In this document: positions 24,816 through 33,642 of the stretch, piece after piece
How positions within the stretch are numbered: position 1 is the first letter of the stretch
Layout of the letters: each line of letters begins with the position of its first letter
Assembly (NCBI GenBank): GCA_030684415.1
Contig: JAUXNL010000009.1
Coordinates: 1 to 48,290, forward strand
Direction: 5' to 3'
DNA from: Moraxellaceae bacterium
GTDB taxonomy: Bacteria; Pseudomonadota; Gammaproteobacteria; Pseudomonadales; Moraxellaceae
DNA length: 48,290 nt
Made by a program: the position numbers and the translations under genes
The notes under the pieces: model-generated
Told to the model about the DNA's origin: nothing
Database searches by the model: none
The model's input: only the letters and a program-made list of their open reading frames with translations

Positions 24816-25769
24816 TCAATCCTTGAGAACGAGCGCCTCGCCGCCTTCGTCGCGAACCTGTTCGCCCAGCCGGAGCCCGAGCGCGCGGGCGTCGGCCAGT
24901 CCGTCGCCGGTCAGATCGGTCTCGGCCTGGCGTCGGAACCGGTGTTTGCCGTCGGGCGTCAGAGCCTCGACGATCAAGTTCAACCGGGCGCCGTCCAGCC
25001 GGGCGTAGGCGCCCATGGCCGTGCGGCAGGAGCCCTCGAGCGCCTCCAGCGCCCCGCGCTCGGCGGTGACGGTCAGGGTGGTGGCGGCGCAGCGCAGGGC
25101 CAGGGCCCAGGGGGCGTCCTGGTCCTCGACGCGGGTCTGGATGGCCAGCGAGCCCTGCCCCGGCGCGGGCGGCGCGGCGACGGGGTCGAGGAACCCGCGC
25201 GGCGTGGCGCCCAGGCCCATGCGGTTGAGGCCCGAGGCGGCCAGCAGGATGGCGTCGGCCTCTCCGGCCGCCAGCTTGGCCAGCCGGGTGTCGACGTTGC
25301 CGCGCATCATGACGACGTCCAGGTCCGGCCGCCGGAACAGGGCCTGGGCCTGGCGACGCAGCGAGGCGGTGCCCAGCCGCGCGCCCTGCGGCAGCGCGTC
25401 CAGCGAGTCGAAGGTTGAGCAGAAAGCGTCGCGCGGATCCTCGCGCTCGGGGATGGCGGCGATGGCCAGGCCGGCCGGCTGCTGCGACGGCACGTCCTTC
25501 ATCGAGTGGACGGCGACATCGATCCGCCCTTCGAGCAGGGCCTCCTCGATCTCCTTGGTGAACAGGGCCTTGCCGCCCACCTCCAGCAGGCGCCGGTCCT
25601 GGATCTGATCGCCAGAGGTGCGGATCACGATCAGGGGGGCGACCTTCTCGGCGTCCTCCGGCGCGGCGCCAAGGGCCGCAGCGATACGACGCTGCATCTG
25701 GCCGGCCTGAGCCAGGGAGAGCTGGGACCCTCGAGCCCCGATGCGGACGACGGGCGGTTGCGAAGACAC
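24816..25769 (-). CDS. hemC: Porphobilinogen deaminase (hydroxymethylbilane synthase)
   Basis: HemC joins four porphobilinogens into hydroxymethylbilane, using a dipyrromethane cofactor held by a Cys. The 317-aa protein starts with VRIGARGSQLSLAQA. It contains FTKEIEEALLEGRIDVAVHSMKD, the basic LRRQAQAL segment, and EGSCRTAMGAYA with the cofactor-binding Cys at about 250. The length is normal. It heads the minus-strand heme operon and is divergent from tsaD, with a very short shared promoter region. Confidence 0.96.
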   Translation of the reverse strand: MSSQPPVVRIGARGSQLSLAQAGQMQRRIAAALGAAPEDAEKVAPLIVIRTSGDQIQDRRLLEVGGKALFTKEIEEALLEGRIDVAVHSMKDVPSQQPAGLAIAAIPEREDPRDAFCSTFDSLDALPQGARLGTASLRRQAQALFRRPDLDVVMMRGNVDTRLAKLAAGEADAILLAASGLNRMGLGATPRGFLDPVAAPPAPGQGSLAIQTRVEDQDAPWALALRCAATTLTVTAERGALEALEGSCRTAMGAYARLDGARLNLIVEALTPDGKHRFRRQAETDLTGDGLADARALGLRLGEQVRDEGGEALVLKD

Positions 25770-25841
25770 GGTGAGCGGTCTACCTGCGATGCGATGACTG
25801 ACAGCCCGCTGCTACAGGACAGGCGCCTTGGCCGCAACCAG

Positions 25842-26930
25842 ATGACCGGACTCACGGTCCTGGGCCTGGAGACCAGCTGCGACGAAACCGCCGCGGCGGT
25901 GGTGCGCCGGAGCGCCGATGGCGCGGTGCGCGTCCTGTCCTCGGTGGTCGCCAGCCAGATCGCCCAGCACGCCCCTTATGGCGGGGTGGTGCCCGAAATC
26001 GCCGCCCGCTCGCACGTGGAGGCCATCGACGCCATCGCCGCCCAGGCCATGGACGAGGCGGGCCTGTCCTATGAGGATCTGGACGGGGTGGCGGCCACCG
26101 CCGGGCCGGGCCTGGTGGGCGGGGTTATGGTGGGGCTGGCCTTCGGCAAGGCCGTGGCGCTGGCCCGCTCCCTGCCGCTGGTGGCGGTCAACCACCTGGA
26201 AGGCCATGCGGTCTCCGCCAGGCTGGGGGCCGAGGTGGCCTATCCCTTCCTGCTGCTGCTGGTGTCCGGCGGCCATTGCCAGCTGCTGGAGGTGGGCGGG
26301 GTGGGCGCCTGCCGCCGCCTGGGGACCACCATGGATGATGCGGCCGGTGAAGCCTTCGACAAGATCGCCAAGACGCTGGGCCTGCCCTATCCCGGGGGGC
26401 CGGCCCTGGAGAGGCTCGCCGTGGGCGGCGATCCCGAACGCTACCCCCTGCCCCGGGCGCGCCTGGGCCACAAGGACTGTGACTTCTCGTTTTCCGGTCT
26501 GAAGACCGCCGCGGCGCGGATCGCCGAGGGCCTGACCACGGAACCTGAGCGCCGGGACCTGGCCGCCGCGGTCCAGACCGCCATCGCCCGCCAGCTGCGC
26601 GAACGCACCGAGCGGGCCATGGACCTCTACGCGCAAGCCCACGAGGGCGAGGCTCTGCGCTTCGTGGTCGCCGGCGGGGTGGCCGCCAACGGGACCGTCC
26701 GTGCGGTGCTGGAAGACGCCGCCCGCGCGCGCGACTTTTCCTTCACCGCCCCGCCGCTGGCCTATTGCACCGACAATGCGGCGATGATCGCGCTGGCCGG
26801 CGCCGAGCGGCTGGCCCAGGGGATCAGCGATCCCCTGGACGCGCCGGCCCGGCCCCGCTGGCCGCTGGATGCGGCGGCCGCCGCGTCCCATCCAAGTCAC
26901 CTCGCCGGCCGAAAGGGCGCCAAGGCATGA
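25842..26930 (+). CDS. tsaD: tRNA N6-threonylcarbamoyladenosine transferase TsaD
   Basis: TsaD transfers threonylcarbamoyl to A37 of tRNAs reading ANN codons. The protein has GLETSCDETAAAVV at the N-terminus, the metal-binding HLEGH motif, and LLLLVSGGHCQL. It also carries FDKIAKTLGLPYPGG, FSFSGLKTA and VVAGGVAANG, all TsaD hallmarks. I chose ATG at 25842, giving MTGLTVLGLETSC. An ATG at 25794 would add 16 residues encoded with CTA, AGG and CTT codons that the core genes here avoid. The stop overlaps the gpsA start as ATGA. It is divergent from hemC. Confidence 0.95.
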   Translation: MTGLTVLGLETSCDETAAAVVRRSADGAVRVLSSVVASQIAQHAPYGGVVPEIAARSHVEAIDAIAAQAMDEAGLSYEDLDGVAATAGPGLVGGVMVGLAFGKAVALARSLPLVAVNHLEGHAVSARLGAEVAYPFLLLLVSGGHCQLLEVGGVGACRRLGTTMDDAAGEAFDKIAKTLGLPYPGGPALERLAVGGDPERYPLPRARLGHKDCDFSFSGLKTAAARIAEGLTTEPERRDLAAAVQTAIARQLRERTERAMDLYAQAHEGEALRFVVAGGVAANGTVRAVLEDAARARDFSFTAPPLAYCTDNAAMIALAGAERLAQGISDPLDAPARPRWPLDAAAAASHPSHLAGRKGAKA

Positions 26931-27928
26931 GCCAGTCCATGAAACGCGCCGGGGTCATCGGCGCCGGCGCCTGGGGCACGGCCCTGGCCCAGGTCTGTGT
27001 CCGGGCGGGACTTGAGACGACCCTGTGGGCCCGGGAGCCGGAGGTGGTCGCCGCCATCGCAGAGACCGGTGAGAACAGTCTCTTCCTGCCGGGCGTCCCC
27101 CTCGATCCGGCCCTCGTTTGCACGGGCGACCTGGCGAGGCTTGCCGGCTGTGACCTGATCCTGATGGTCGCCCCGGCCCAGCACCTGCGGGCCGCGCTCA
27201 CCGCCTTCGCCCCCCACGCCCGGCCGGGCCTGCCGATCGTACTGTGCGCCAAGGGTGTGGAGCAGGGCTCGCTGAAGCTGATGACGGAGGTCCTGGCCGA
27301 GACCCTGCCGGACGCCGCTCCCGCCGTCCTGTCAGGCCCCAGCTTCGCCGGCGAGGTGGCCCGCGGCCTGCCCACCGCCGTAACCCTGGCCTGCCCTGAC
27401 GAGACGCTGGGCCGGGCGCTGTCCGAGGCCCTCGCCCTGCCGGCCTTCCGCCCCTACTACGCCCCGGACATGGTGGGCGCCGAGGTGGGCGGAGCGATCA
27501 AGAATGTCCTGGCCATCGCCTGCGGCATCGTCGAAGGCCGCGGCCTGGGCCGCTCGGCCCATGCGGCCCTGATCACCCGGGGCTTTGCGGAAATGACCCG
27601 GGTGGCCGTGGCCCTGGGGGGGCGGCCAGAAACCGTGGCCGGCCTTTGCGGCCTGGGCGACCTGGTCTTGACCTGCTCAAGCCCGCAGTCGCGCAATATG
27701 AGCGTCGGCCTGGCGCTGGGCGCGGGTCAGACCCTGGAGGCGGCCCTGGCGGGCAAGCTCTCGGTAGCCGAGGGCGTGGCCTCAGCGCCCGCCGTGCGCC
27801 AACTCGCCGCCAAGCTCGACGTCGAGACCCCAATCTGCGAGGCCGTGGCCGCCATCCTGGCCGGCGAGGTCGAGGTCGATGTCGCCATCGCCAATCTGCT
27901 TTCCCGCCCTCTCAAGGACGAGCGTTAA
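26927..27928 (+). CDS. gpsA: NAD(P)-dependent glycerol-3-phosphate dehydrogenase
   Basis: GpsA reduces dihydroxyacetone phosphate to sn-glycerol 3-phosphate for phospholipid synthesis. The Rossmann motif GAGAWGTALA lies at about 10-19. VLSGPSFAGEVARG, the catalytic Lys in GGAIKNVLAIACGI, the GLGDLVLTCSSPQSRN segment and EGVASAPAV are all present. At 333 aa it has the normal length. It is coupled to tsaD upstream (ATGA) and lies nine bases before the YciI gene, a common alphaproteobacterial arrangement. Confidence 0.96.
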   Translation: MSQSMKRAGVIGAGAWGTALAQVCVRAGLETTLWAREPEVVAAIAETGENSLFLPGVPLDPALVCTGDLARLAGCDLILMVAPAQHLRAALTAFAPHARPGLPIVLCAKGVEQGSLKLMTEVLAETLPDAAPAVLSGPSFAGEVARGLPTAVTLACPDETLGRALSEALALPAFRPYYAPDMVGAEVGGAIKNVLAIACGIVEGRGLGRSAHAALITRGFAEMTRVAVALGGRPETVAGLCGLGDLVLTCSSPQSRNMSVGLALGAGQTLEAALAGKLSVAEGVASAPAVRQLAAKLDVETPICEAVAAILAGEVEVDVAIANLLSRPLKDER

Positions 27929-27937
27929 GGACCTGCA

Positions 27938-28225
27938 ATGACCATTTTCGTGCTGATGTGCTTCGACAAGAAGAATGCGCTCGCCGAGCGCATGGCCGTG
28001 CGCGAGGCCCACCTGGCCTATATCGGCCAGCATCTGGACCGCGTGAAGCTGGCCGGCCCGCTGCTGGACGAGGCCGGGGAGATGGCCGGATCGCTGATCC
28101 TCTATGAGGCCGAGACCCTGGCCGAGGTTCAGGCTTTCAACGCGGCCGATCCCTACAAGTCCGCCGGCGTCTTCGAGCGGGTGGAGATCTCGGCCATGAA
28201 GATCACCCGCGGGGCCTTGGCTTGA
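27938..28225 (+). CDS. YciI-family protein
   Basis: This 95-aa single-domain protein has the ferredoxin-like YciI fold. It opens with MTIFVLMCFDKKNA, followed by REAHLAYIGQH with the conserved His, the LAGPLLDEAGEMAGSL strand-loop and a VQAFNAADPYKSAGVF motif with the conserved Asp-Pro. Family members are small and the reactions of most are unknown. It follows gpsA closely, and its stop overlaps the next start (TTGA). Confidence 0.9.
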   Translation: MTIFVLMCFDKKNALAERMAVREAHLAYIGQHLDRVKLAGPLLDEAGEMAGSLILYEAETLAEVQAFNAADPYKSAGVFERVEISAMKITRGALA

Positions 28226-28578
28226 GCGGCAATCCCGCCCGTCCGCCCGCCGGAACCGATCTCTGCGCGGTTGAAGAGATCACCGAACCCGGCGCCAAGA
28301 GCTTCCGCTTTCGCGCCGAGGCGGCCATGTTCGCCGGCGTCGTGGTCCGCGTGGGCGAAGAGATCCGCGGCTATGTGGATTCCTGCCCCCACGCCGGCTG
28401 GCCGCTCTCGGCCCTGGACGACCGCTACCTGACGCGGGATCACCGCCACATCCTCTGCGCGGGCCACGGCGCCCTGTTCGCCCCGCTCACCGGCGAATGC
28501 GTCGTCGGCCCCTGCTTCGGCGAACGCCTCTCGCCGTGGCCGGTGGAGCTCCGCGACGGCCGGGTGGTGACGGCGTGA
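28222..28578 (+). CDS. Rieske-type [2Fe-2S] protein
   Basis: The 118-aa protein carries both halves of the Rieske cluster motif: CPHAGW (about 55-60) and CAGHGALF (about 79-86). That gives two Cys and two His for one [2Fe-2S] cluster. The TGECVVGPCFGERLSPWPV tail is typical of Rieske ferredoxins and of the electron-transfer domain of dioxygenases. No oxygenase is encoded nearby, so it may serve a partner elsewhere. The start is TTG at 28222, overlapping the YciI stop, and its own stop overlaps the nitrilase start as GTGA. Confidence 0.88.
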   Translation: MSGNPARPPAGTDLCAVEEITEPGAKSFRFRAEAAMFAGVVVRVGEEIRGYVDSCPHAGWPLSALDDRYLTRDHRHILCAGHGALFAPLTGECVVGPCFGERLSPWPVELRDGRVVTA

Positions 28579-29306
28579 CGAAGATGGCCGCAGCCCAGAC
28601 GCCGGTCTTCTGGGAGGATGTGGACGGCGCCCTGGCTTATGCGCGGGACGTGATCGGCGAGGCCGACGATGCGGGCGCGGCGCTGCTCTGTTTTCCGGAA
28701 GCGTTTCTGCAGGGCTATCTGGTGGTGCCGGAGGCGGCGCAGCAGGCGGCCCTGGACCTTGGCTCGTCGGCCTTCGCCGATGTGGTCGGCCAACTGCCGG
28801 AAGCCGGTCCGCTGCTCGTCCTGGGCCTGATCGAAGCCGAGGGCGAGCGGCTCTACAATACAGCGGTGGTGATCAAGGGCCGTCGGCTGATCGGCCGCTA
28901 TCGCAAGACCCACCTTCTGAAAAGCGAGACGGTGTTTACGCCCGGCGAGGACTGCCCGGTGTTCGAGGCCGGCGGTCTGCGTTTCGGGATCAACATCTGC
29001 TTCGACACCAACTTCCCCGAGGCTGCGCGCAAAGTGGCCGACCAGGGCGCAACCCTCCTGGTCTGCCCCGCCAACAACATGCTGCCGCGATCCATCGCCC
29101 TGGACTGGAAAGACCGCCACAATCCCGTGCGGGGCGACCGCTGCCGCGAGACCGGGCTGTGGTGCCTTTCGGCTGACGTCACCGGCGCGGGGGGCGACCG
29201 AGTGGCCTGGGGGCCGACCGCCCTGCTTGACCCAGCGGGCGAGGTCGTTGCGCAACTGCCACTTGATCGTCCAGGCCTATTGGTGGTCGACGCCCCAGGA
29301 TTCTGA
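28575..29306 (+). CDS. Carbon-nitrogen hydrolase (nitrilase superfamily)
   Basis: The 243-aa protein has the Glu-Lys-Cys triad of the superfamily: FPEAFLQGY (Glu), RYRKTHLL (Lys) and GINICFDTNFPE (Cys). It belongs to the predicted amidohydrolase group that acts on amides or N-carbamoyl compounds. The exact substrate is not evident. The start is GTG at 28575, overlapping the Rieske stop. It is the last gene of the coupled tsaD-gpsA-YciI-Rieske-nitrilase run. Confidence 0.9.
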   Translation: MTKMAAAQTPVFWEDVDGALAYARDVIGEADDAGAALLCFPEAFLQGYLVVPEAAQQAALDLGSSAFADVVGQLPEAGPLLVLGLIEAEGERLYNTAVVIKGRRLIGRYRKTHLLKSETVFTPGEDCPVFEAGGLRFGINICFDTNFPEAARKVADQGATLLVCPANNMLPRSIALDWKDRHNPVRGDRCRETGLWCLSADVTGAGGDRVAWGPTALLDPAGEVVAQLPLDRPGLLVVDAPGF

Positions 29307-29329
29307 CCTGAAGCGCCGACAGGGGCCCC

Positions 29330-29755
29330 CTACCCCTCACCCGCCAGCTTGTCGGCCACCCGGCCGTACACGGCTTCGGCCTCCGGGGTCATGATCTCGG
29401 CGAAATCGGACATCTCGTAGAAGGGCCGGATCTCGATCTCGCTGGGGCCGGGCATGGGGTTGGGGCAGCGCTTCACCCAGGCCACGGCCTCGTCCATGTC
29501 CTTGACCTCCCAGAGCCAGTAGCCAGCCACCACCTCCTTGGTCTCGGCGAAGGGGCCGTCGATCACCGTGCGGCTGTCCCCATCGAAAGCCACGCGCTTG
29601 CCGTGCGAGGTGGGCTTGAGGCCGTCGCCCCCCTTCATGATCCCGGCCTCCACCAGGAGCTCATTGTAGCGGCCCATGGCCTCCATCAGGTCGCTGCCGG
29701 GCATGATCCCGGCCTCGCTGTCAGCCGTCGCCTTGACGAACACCATCACCCGCAT
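29330..29755 (-). CDS. YCII-related (DGPF-type) protein
   Basis: The 141-aa protein has the YCII-related fold as used in DGPF-domain proteins, which often accompany ECF sigma factors. It begins MRVMVFVKATADSEAG. The motif TVIDGPFAETKEVVAGYWLWEVKDMDEAVAWVKRCPNP is split here between DGPF and the helix after it. No sigma factor gene is adjacent. Its function is unknown. It runs convergent to the nitrilase gene. Confidence 0.87.
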   Translation of the reverse strand: MRVMVFVKATADSEAGIMPGSDLMEAMGRYNELLVEAGIMKGGDGLKPTSHGKRVAFDGDSRTVIDGPFAETKEVVAGYWLWEVKDMDEAVAWVKRCPNPMPGPSEIEIRPFYEMSDFAEIMTPEAEAVYGRVADKLAGEG

Positions 29756-29933
29756 CGCGCGTCTCCCTCAACTGGCCGCCATGGCCGATCCATGACCCGA
29801 GGACGATGGGAGGCGACCAACGCCGACAGGACAGCGAGAAAACAGCGGCGCGCCGTTTCACCGCACGAGCCCGCGACCCTTCCTTAACGGCTTGGGGCTA
29901 TGCCAGCAGGAGACCTTCGATGGAGCTTTCGTC

Positions 29934-30650
29934 TTGGCTGATCCGATCCGCGCGCTCGCCACCCTGAACGGCCGCTTTGCGCCGCAGTTCGCCCAGACCA
30001 TGCTGGGCAAGCCCCGGTCCAGCCAGGATGCGGCCGCCTTCGGCGCCCACTGCCAGACCATGGAGTTTGAGTTCACCACCGAGTGGGCCGACAACAACAT
30101 CCCCTATGTGGCCCCCCTGCTGCGGGACTTCGCCGCCACCCGGGGCCAGATCCGCTATCTGGAGATCGGCGCCTATGAGGGGCGCAACCTGGCCTTCATG
30201 GACTGGCTGCTGCCGGCCAAGCTGGACGTCACGGTCATCGACCCCTGGTTCAATGAGGCCCTGAACCCGGAAGAAAAATACCATGCGGTCGAGCCCCGGT
30301 TTCACCGCAACGTGGCCAAGCTCGGCTTCACCGGCCTGACCACCCACAAGGGGTTCTCCACCTATGAGCTGCCCAAGATGCTGGAGCGCGGCGAGCGCTA
30401 CGACCTGATCTATGTGGACGGCAGCCACACCGCCTGGGCGGTGATGGTGGACCTGGCCTATTGCGCGGCCCTGCTGGAGGTCGGCGGCATGATGGTGCTG
30501 GACGACTACTGGCACGACGAGAGCGAGATCGGCGGCCCGGGGGTCAAGCAGGCGGTTGATCGCTTCCACGGAATCTTCCGCCACTATTTCGAGATCAGCG
30601 CGGTCTACCGTCAGGTGGCCCTAACCAAGACCGCCGAAATCCCCCGCTAG
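29934..30650 (+). CDS. Class I SAM-dependent methyltransferase-like protein
   Basis: The 238-aa product has a methyltransferase fold: IRYLEIGAYEGRNLAFMDWLL (SAM-binding motif I), LDVTVIDPW (acidic end of strand 2), and YDLIYVDGSHTAWAVMVDLAYCAALLEVGGMMVLDDYW. The last is the class I/Methyltransf_24 pattern in which DGSH and LDDY are catalytic or metal-linked. The substrate is unknown. No ATG precedes the domain in frame. TTG at 29934, eight bases after GGAG, is the best start. A GTG three bases earlier and a TTG at 29892 are alternatives. A GC-rich hairpin terminator follows. Confidence 0.83.
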   Translation: MADPIRALATLNGRFAPQFAQTMLGKPRSSQDAAAFGAHCQTMEFEFTTEWADNNIPYVAPLLRDFAATRGQIRYLEIGAYEGRNLAFMDWLLPAKLDVTVIDPWFNEALNPEEKYHAVEPRFHRNVAKLGFTGLTTHKGFSTYELPKMLERGERYDLIYVDGSHTAWAVMVDLAYCAALLEVGGMMVLDDYWHDESEIGGPGVKQAVDRFHGIFRHYFEISAVYRQVALTKTAEIPR

Positions 30651-30665
30651 TCCCGATCCTGCCCC

Positions 30666-30687
30666 GGCGCCGCGCGGCGCCTGTTTT
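30666..30687 (+). terminator. Intrinsic terminator after the methyltransferase gene
   Basis: A perfect 16-bp palindrome, GGCGCCGCGCGGCGCC (30666-30681), is followed by TGTTTT. It lies 16 bp after the stop codon. Confidence 0.75.
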
Positions 30688-30828
30688 GCCAGCTAGAGGC
30701 GCCTGCATCGCTGCGCGCGCCCCAGACTGGGCCATTTCTGGAAAACGTCGTTCCGAATCCGCTGGAAATCGGACGCCGCCAGGCCTATGGGATGCGACGA
30801 CGGGGGTGGGCGCGTCAGGGAGCTGAGC

Positions 30829-32022
30829 GTGCTGAAGTTTCGTCGGTTTTTCGACACCGAACATCGTCATCACCATCTGGCGGGGCTGCAGGTCTTCCTG
30901 GTCGCCCTGCTGGCGGGCGGCCTGGCCGTGGCCGCGCCCTATATGGGCGGCGAGCGCACCGAACTTCGCCTGGCCCGCCTGACTGACGGCCAGATCGACG
31001 CCGCGGCCCTGGAGCGTCTGGCCGGCGCCATGGATCCCGCCATGCGCAGCCTGGCCGACCGCTTCGCCCCCCACGAGATCACGCCCGCCTTCGCCCGGGT
31101 CGACCGGGAAACCGGCGTCATGAACGCCCTGGACGGCGGCGCGCCCGAACCGGCCATCCTGCGCCTGCAGGACATGGACGAGGGGCAGGCCCGGATCTGG
31201 AACGCGTCCAATCCCACCTCGACCCTGCCCAATCCCGCAGCAAGGCCGTTCCGGATTTCCGGCGGCTCGCTGCACCAGGCCCGCGCGCTGGATTGCCTGG
31301 CCGCGACCATCTATTACGAGGCCCGCTATGAGAGCCTGGAGGGCCAGCGGGCCGTGGCCCAGGTGGTGCTGAACCGGGTCCGCCACCCGGCCTATCCCAA
31401 TTCCGTCTGCGGTGTGGTCTTCCAGGGGTCCAACCGCACCACCGGCTGCCAGTTCACCTTCACCTGCGACGGCGCCCTGGCCCGCCCGCCCGAGGCCCAG
31501 GGCTGGGCCCGCTCGCGCCAGATCGCCGAGGCGGCCCTGTCGGGCTATGTGATGAAGACCGTCGGCAACGCCACCCACTATCACGCCAACTATGTGGCCC
31601 CCTACTGGAGCCCCAGCCTGATGAAGGTGGCCACCGTCGGCGCCCACATCTTCTATCGCTGGATGGGCGGCTGGGGCCTGCCCGGCGCCTTTGGCGGAGC
31701 CTATGGGGGTGACGAGTCCGTGGGCTTTCAGGTTGCGGCCCTCAATCGCCTCTCAGGTCCTGGCCTGGTGGAGTTGGTCACCCTGGCCGACGACATGGAG
31801 CCCCTGGCGCCCACCCGCATCGGCGGCCCCGGGGCGGGCCACGCCTCGTCTGACGTCCAGGTGGTCGAGATCGCCGCCATCGAACACGAGATGGTGGCCG
31901 AGCCGAGCATGATCGTGACCCAGGCTGAGGGCCTGGTTCCGGCCGAAGACCTGGACTGGGTCGGCCGGGTCAAGCCCCGGGCCCCGCCTCGGCTGGCCAT
32001 CCCCTCAGGCGGCGCCTTCTAG
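30829..32022 (+). CDS. Cell wall hydrolase, SleB family
   Basis: The protein (397 aa from this start) has an N-terminal membrane anchor (LQVFLVALLAGGLAVAAPY) and a linker. The catalytic Hydrolase_2/SleB domain follows: LDCLAATIYYEARYESLEGQ with the catalytic Glu, then AQVVLNRVRHPAYPNSVCGVVFQG, and a late THYHANYVAPYW. These are lytic transglycosylase-type enzymes that cut peptidoglycan. The GTG at 30829 has AGGGAG six bases upstream. The frame is open to an ATG at 30787, which has no such site. The C-terminal about 100 residues are a low-complexity acidic tail of unknown role. Confidence 0.88.
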   Translation: MLKFRRFFDTEHRHHHLAGLQVFLVALLAGGLAVAAPYMGGERTELRLARLTDGQIDAAALERLAGAMDPAMRSLADRFAPHEITPAFARVDRETGVMNALDGGAPEPAILRLQDMDEGQARIWNASNPTSTLPNPAARPFRISGGSLHQARALDCLAATIYYEARYESLEGQRAVAQVVLNRVRHPAYPNSVCGVVFQGSNRTTGCQFTFTCDGALARPPEAQGWARSRQIAEAALSGYVMKTVGNATHYHANYVAPYWSPSLMKVATVGAHIFYRWMGGWGLPGAFGGAYGGDESVGFQVAALNRLSGPGLVELVTLADDMEPLAPTRIGGPGAGHASSDVQVVEIAAIEHEMVAEPSMIVTQAEGLVPAEDLDWVGRVKPRAPPRLAIPSGGAF

Positions 32023-32034
32023 AACCCGCGCTCC

Positions 32035-32787
32035 CTATGGGGCCGGAGTCGCCTCGGCGGCGAAGGCGGCCACATCTTCCAGCAGGCCGTCGGCGGCCAT
32101 TCGCACCAGTTCGCCACCCTTTTCGGGACTGGCCTGGGCCGGATCAGACCCCATGCGGCCATCAGGATAGCGGGCGCGGAAGTCCAGGGCCTCACGGATC
32201 GGTCCGGTCGGCGCGATCTTCGGCGTATAGTCGGCGGTCTTGATGGAATCCGGATAGGCCCACTGGGTCACCGCGATCTCCGAGGGCGTCGCATGGCTGC
32301 CGTGGCCGGTGGGGAACTGGCTATTGGCCAGGCCCAGCACGCCCTTCAGCTCCCACCAGTTCTTCAGCTTGCAGGAAAAGCCCCGGGGCTTTCCGGCGAA
32401 GCTCGCCTCGGCATAGAGCTCGGAGAAAGCCGCCTCGATGGTGGCCACATTTCCCCCGTGGCCATTAAGGAAATAGAGCTTTTCAAAGCCGTGGGCCGAT
32501 AGCGAGCGGCACCAGTCGCCTATCGCGGCGATGAAGGTCGAGGGCCGCAGGGAGATGGTGCCCGGGAAGCCCAGATGATGCTGGGCCATGCCGATATTGA
32601 AGGTGGGCGCCACCAGGATGTCGCCGCTCTTCTGCGCCTCATGGGCGATGATCTCCGGGCACAGCCAGTCGGTGCCCAGGAGGCCGGTGGGGCCATGCTG
32701 CTCATTGGACCCGATGGGGATGACCACCGTCTTCGAGCGGCTGAGGAAGCCTTCGACCTCGGACCAGGTGGACATGTGCAGCAGCAT
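32035..32787 (-). CDS. Creatininase-family amidohydrolase
   Basis: The 250-aa protein has the metal-binding motifs of the family: PIGSNEQHGPTGLLGTDW (Glu, His and Asp ligands), AQHHLGFPGTISLRPSTF, and FLNGHGGNVATIEAAF with a further His. These enzymes hydrolyse cyclic or linear amides such as creatinine or formamidopyrimidines. The substrate here is undetermined. The start ATG at 32787 has GGAG eight bases upstream. It is convergent with the SleB gene. Confidence 0.9.
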   Translation of the reverse strand: MLLHMSTWSEVEGFLSRSKTVVIPIGSNEQHGPTGLLGTDWLCPEIIAHEAQKSGDILVAPTFNIGMAQHHLGFPGTISLRPSTFIAAIGDWCRSLSAHGFEKLYFLNGHGGNVATIEAAFSELYAEASFAGKPRGFSCKLKNWWELKGVLGLANSQFPTGHGSHATPSEIAVTQWAYPDSIKTADYTPKIAPTGPIREALDFRARYPDGRMGSDPAQASPEKGGELVRMAADGLLEDVAAFAAEATPAP

Positions 32788-32865
32788 GACGGGGTCTCCG
32801 GATCGTGGGGTCAGAGACCCGACATAGGCCCTCGCGCCCGGTGAGGTAAGCCCCCGGCGCGCGCC

Positions 32866-33642
32866 TCAGATGCCGGCGTACCATTCGTAGCCGCGATCTT
32901 CCCAGAAACCGCCCTGGCCGCCGGCGATGTGGGCGAAACTCTCCACCGCCTCGATCCGCATCACATACTTCGCGTGCTTGTAGCCCAGCTGCCGCTCGAC
33001 CCGCAGGCGAAGGGGCGCCCCGTGCTTCACCGGCAGGGTCTCGCCATTCATCTCGTAGGCCAGGATGGTCTGCTCATGGAAGGCGTCGACCAGGTCGATG
33101 CTCTCGTAATAGAGCCCCCGATCACCCGCGGCGAAGGCGTCCAGCCGGTCGGCGCAATGGAAGACGATGTAGCGGGCCTGGGGCTTCAGGCCGGCCTCCT
33201 CCAGCAGGGCCGACAGGCGTGCGCCAGTCCATTGGCCGATGCTGCTCCAGCCCTCGACGCAGTCGTGGCGGGTGATCTGGGTTCGCGCCGGGCGCGACCG
33301 CAGGTCGTCCAGGCTCAGGGACAGAGGCCGCTCCACCAGGCCTTCGACCTGCAGCCGCCAGTCTGCAAAGCTGTTGGCGAGCAGGTCCTGATAGGCCTGG
33401 CCGGCCGGTCGCAGGCTGCCATTGGCCCGGAAGTCCGGAGAGATGTCGGCGGGCGTGAACTCCCGGGCGAGGGCCGCCGGCGACAGGATCAGCCGTTGGG
33501 CGGCCATGGTCAGGCCCTCGGCCCGGGCCAGGGTGGCGCGGACCCCGCGGTTGCGGCTGACCTGGTCGCATCCGGCCAGGGTGAGGGAGAGCAGGGCCGA
33601 GCCGGCGCCGGTCAGCAGGCCGCGGCGGGGGATGGAGGTCAT
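32866..33642 (-). CDS. Molybdopterin-dependent oxidoreductase (sulfite oxidase-like)
   Basis: The 258-aa protein begins IPRRGLLTGAGSALLSLTLAGCD, which looks like a twin-arginine signal with a lipobox (LAGC). It should be exported folded with its cofactor and perhaps lipid-anchored. The Oxidored_molyb domain has RLQVEGLVERPLSLSLDDL, HDCVEGWSSIGQWTG with the Cys expected to ligate molybdenum, and PVKHGAPLRLRVERQLGYKHAKYV. Its stop overlaps nothing downstream, but its start is ATGA-coupled to the cytochrome b gene. The two genes would form a membrane redox pair. Confidence 0.9.
   Translation of the reverse strand: MTSIPRRGLLTGAGSALLSLTLAGCDQVSRNRGVRATLARAEGLTMAAQRLILSPAALAREFTPADISPDFRANGSLRPAGQAYQDLLANSFADWRLQVEGLVERPLSLSLDDLRSRPARTQITRHDCVEGWSSIGQWTGARLSALLEEAGLKPQARYIVFHCADRLDAFAAGDRGLYYESIDLVDAFHEQTILAYEMNGETLPVKHGAPLRLRVERQLGYKHAKYVMRIEAVESFAHIAGGQGGFWEDRGYEWYAGI

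Noticed and set aside
25812..26900. 362-aa antisense frame over tsaD
   Set aside because: tsaD is unmistakable. The antisense frame is a GC-rich shadow.
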